Shown here: one piece after another, positions 63,020-64,000 of the stretch
Layout: each line of letters starts with the position of its first letter
Numbering within the stretch: the stretch's first letter is position 1
Assembly: GCA_963975935.1 (NCBI GenBank)
Contig: CAXBIQ010000004.1
Span: forward strand, 148,540-212,539
Origin: Planktosalinus sp963975935
GTDB lineage: Bacteria; Bacteroidota; Bacteroidia; Flavobacteriales; Flavobacteriaceae
Direction of reading: 5' to 3'
DNA length: 64,000 bases
The notes under the pieces: model-generated
The model's database searches: none
Seen by the model: only the letters and a program-made list of their open reading frames with translations
What the model was told of the DNA's origin: nothing
Program-made: the position numbers and the translations under genes

Positions 63020-63997
63020 TTAGTTCTGTGCAGGTGTAAATCGCTCCACAACATTTTCATAAGGCTCCAATGTTTGTAAATAGTCATAAATAGTACTGAT
63101 ATCTTCGGTCTTCATATCTGCATACATTGCCCAAGGCATTAAGGTCTGGAATTCACCCGGCTTCACATTGGGAATCACATAGGTGGAATCGGCATATTTT
63201 TTAAACAGATTTATGAATTCTTCACGGTTGTAGTTTTTTAAACCGGTTTCGTGGGGTGTTAAATTTGGAGTTCTAAGAACACTGCCATCTGGAAATGTAA
63301 ACTCTCTTCCACCCCCGCCAATAGGCCCGGTAAATTTTCCGGCTTCAAACTTTGTGTGGCATTCGGCACAAGCTGCAGCTGTAAACATATATTTGCCATA
63401 GGCAACACGATCTGTTTTTGGTGGTCTAGTTGTAAGTTCAGCTTCTTTGGGAAGGGTTCTTAAAATAAAATTAAATGGAAAGTCTGCTTCTGATTTTGGA
63501 TGGTTGCTTTCTACCGGTTCCAGTGTTCGCAAAAATGCAATCACGGCTTCAATATCTTCACGATCGAGTTGTCCGAAATTGTGATAGGGCATCACGGGAA
63601 AAATGGGCTCACCATCGCGTTTTACGCCGGTAGTAATGAGCCTGAAAAGCTCGCCATCTGTCCAGTCACCAATACCGTGAGGAGTTATATTTGCTGAAAC
63701 AAACCTTCCGGGAAAGCCCATGGATTGGTCAAAAATATCACCGCCTACAAATTCGGTACCAGGTGATGGCGGCCCTGAAAATTTAGAAAAATCACGTTCA
63801 GAATGGCAATCGGCACACAACATCACGTGATAGGCCAAGTATTTGCCGCGTTCTATTTTTTCAGCAGAAACCTCGACTTCAATATAAGGCGCATCATTTA
63901 CATTGGGAAGAGCAAAGCGGATAAAGAGTACAGCAATAAGAATGATGTACGTCCCTGATATAGGTTGACCACTTAAAGTCAATTTATATGAAAGCAA
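63020..63997 (-). CDS. Dihaem cytochrome c, 5' end uncertain at window edge
   Basis: Up to 325 residues are visible from a TTG at 63997; the reading frame is still open at the right edge, so the true start may lie outside. A hydrophobic anchor (YIILIAVLFIRFALP) is followed by two cytochrome c domains with CADCH near residue 61 and CAECH near residue 212. Each domain has a candidate axial Met (VMPYHNFGQL; TLMPWAMYADM). Domain ends read AVIAFLRTLEPVE and TIYDYLQTLEPYE. Likely a periplasmic, membrane-tethered electron carrier. Confidence 0.88.
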   Translation of the reverse strand: MLSYKLTLSGQPISGTYIILIAVLFIRFALPNVNDAPYIEVEVSAEKIERGKYLAYHVMLCADCHSERDFSKFSGPPSPGTEFVGGDIFDQSMGFPGRFVSANITPHGIGDWTDGELFRLITTGVKRDGEPIFPVMPYHNFGQLDREDIEAVIAFLRTLEPVESNHPKSEADFPFNFILRTLPKEAELTTRPPKTDRVAYGKYMFTAAACAECHTKFEAGKFTGPIGGGGREFTFPDGSVLRTPNLTPHETGLKNYNREEFINLFKKYADSTYVIPNVKPGEFQTLMPWAMYADMKTEDISTIYDYLQTLEPYENVVERFTPAQN

Positions 63998-64000
63998 ACA

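Noticed and set aside
1..64000. CRISPR arrays, tRNA or rRNA genes, transposases, phage genes
   Set aside because: Looked for direct repeats with regular spacing, tRNA-like CCA or cloverleaf stretches and transposase motifs; none were seen.

Overview
The window looks like ordinary chromosome from a marine-type member of the Flavobacteriaceae (Bacteroidota). The evidence is a full Na+-translocating NADH:quinone reductase operon, a type IX secretion (T9SS) plug protein, a secreted enzyme with a T9SS C-terminal sorting domain, many Bacteroidota lipoproteins, families typical of the phylum (DUF3667, DUF5723, DUF4136, S46 dipeptidyl peptidase, PafA phosphatase) and TAnnTTTG-type -7 promoter boxes. 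No rRNA, tRNA, CRISPR array, transposase or integrase was seen.

Layout. 1-4716: the N-terminal part of a proline-catabolic P5C dehydrogenase (cut by the window edge), an NRDE protein, ApaG, a DUF3667 membrane protein and the T9SS plug protein. 4912-11107: nqrABCDEF with a promoter and a strong terminator. 11163-20311: a small membrane protein, a GT2 glycosyltransferase, an ECF-type sigma factor, lipoyl synthase, GAPDH, a hybrid histidine kinase, LpxK, a Nif3-like protein and a coiled-coil protein with a degenerate zinc ribbon. 20332-25288: a lipoprotein MsrA, a secreted vanadium-haloperoxidase-like enzyme, and a light/DNA-repair locus with a DUF2256 mini-protein, the decayed 3' end of a cryptochrome/photolyase gene and an intact Fe-S photolyase. 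25406-30074: two mini-genes (a tiny membrane protein and a tiny lipoprotein) and a partial kynurenine pathway (kynU, kmo, an oxalocrotonate decarboxylase-like gene). 30080-35518: envelope proteins, YjjG, RadC, DUF1569 and a PaiB-like protein.

35519-38899 is the accessory part. It is visibly AT-richer and holds a GldM-N-like lipoprotein, gene fragments, an unknown lipoprotein and a membrane protein with two ExbD-like domains. Two fragments coding for the C-terminus of Mpl lie there, in the same orientation as the intact mpl that borders the region. Each copy of the mpl 3' end is followed by different cargo, which suggests repeated insertion at that site.

40383-64000: a giant alpha-2-macroglobulin interrupted by a SusC-like carboxypeptidase-regulatory plus TonB-plug module, an S46 dipeptidyl peptidase, a TPR protein, pyruvate dehydrogenase E1-alpha and E2, an SDR, an SprT-like protein, mannose-1-phosphate guanylyltransferase, a DUF389 protein, MlaF/MlaE, a PafA-type phosphatase, a GT2, a lipoprotein with an internal tandem duplication and a dihaem cytochrome c that runs to the window edge.

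Most likely novel items: the mpl 3'-end insertion locus with its cargo, the alpha-2-macroglobulin/TonB-plug fusion, and the cryptochrome relic whose two stop codons sit exactly where conserved Trp and Gln codons would be.
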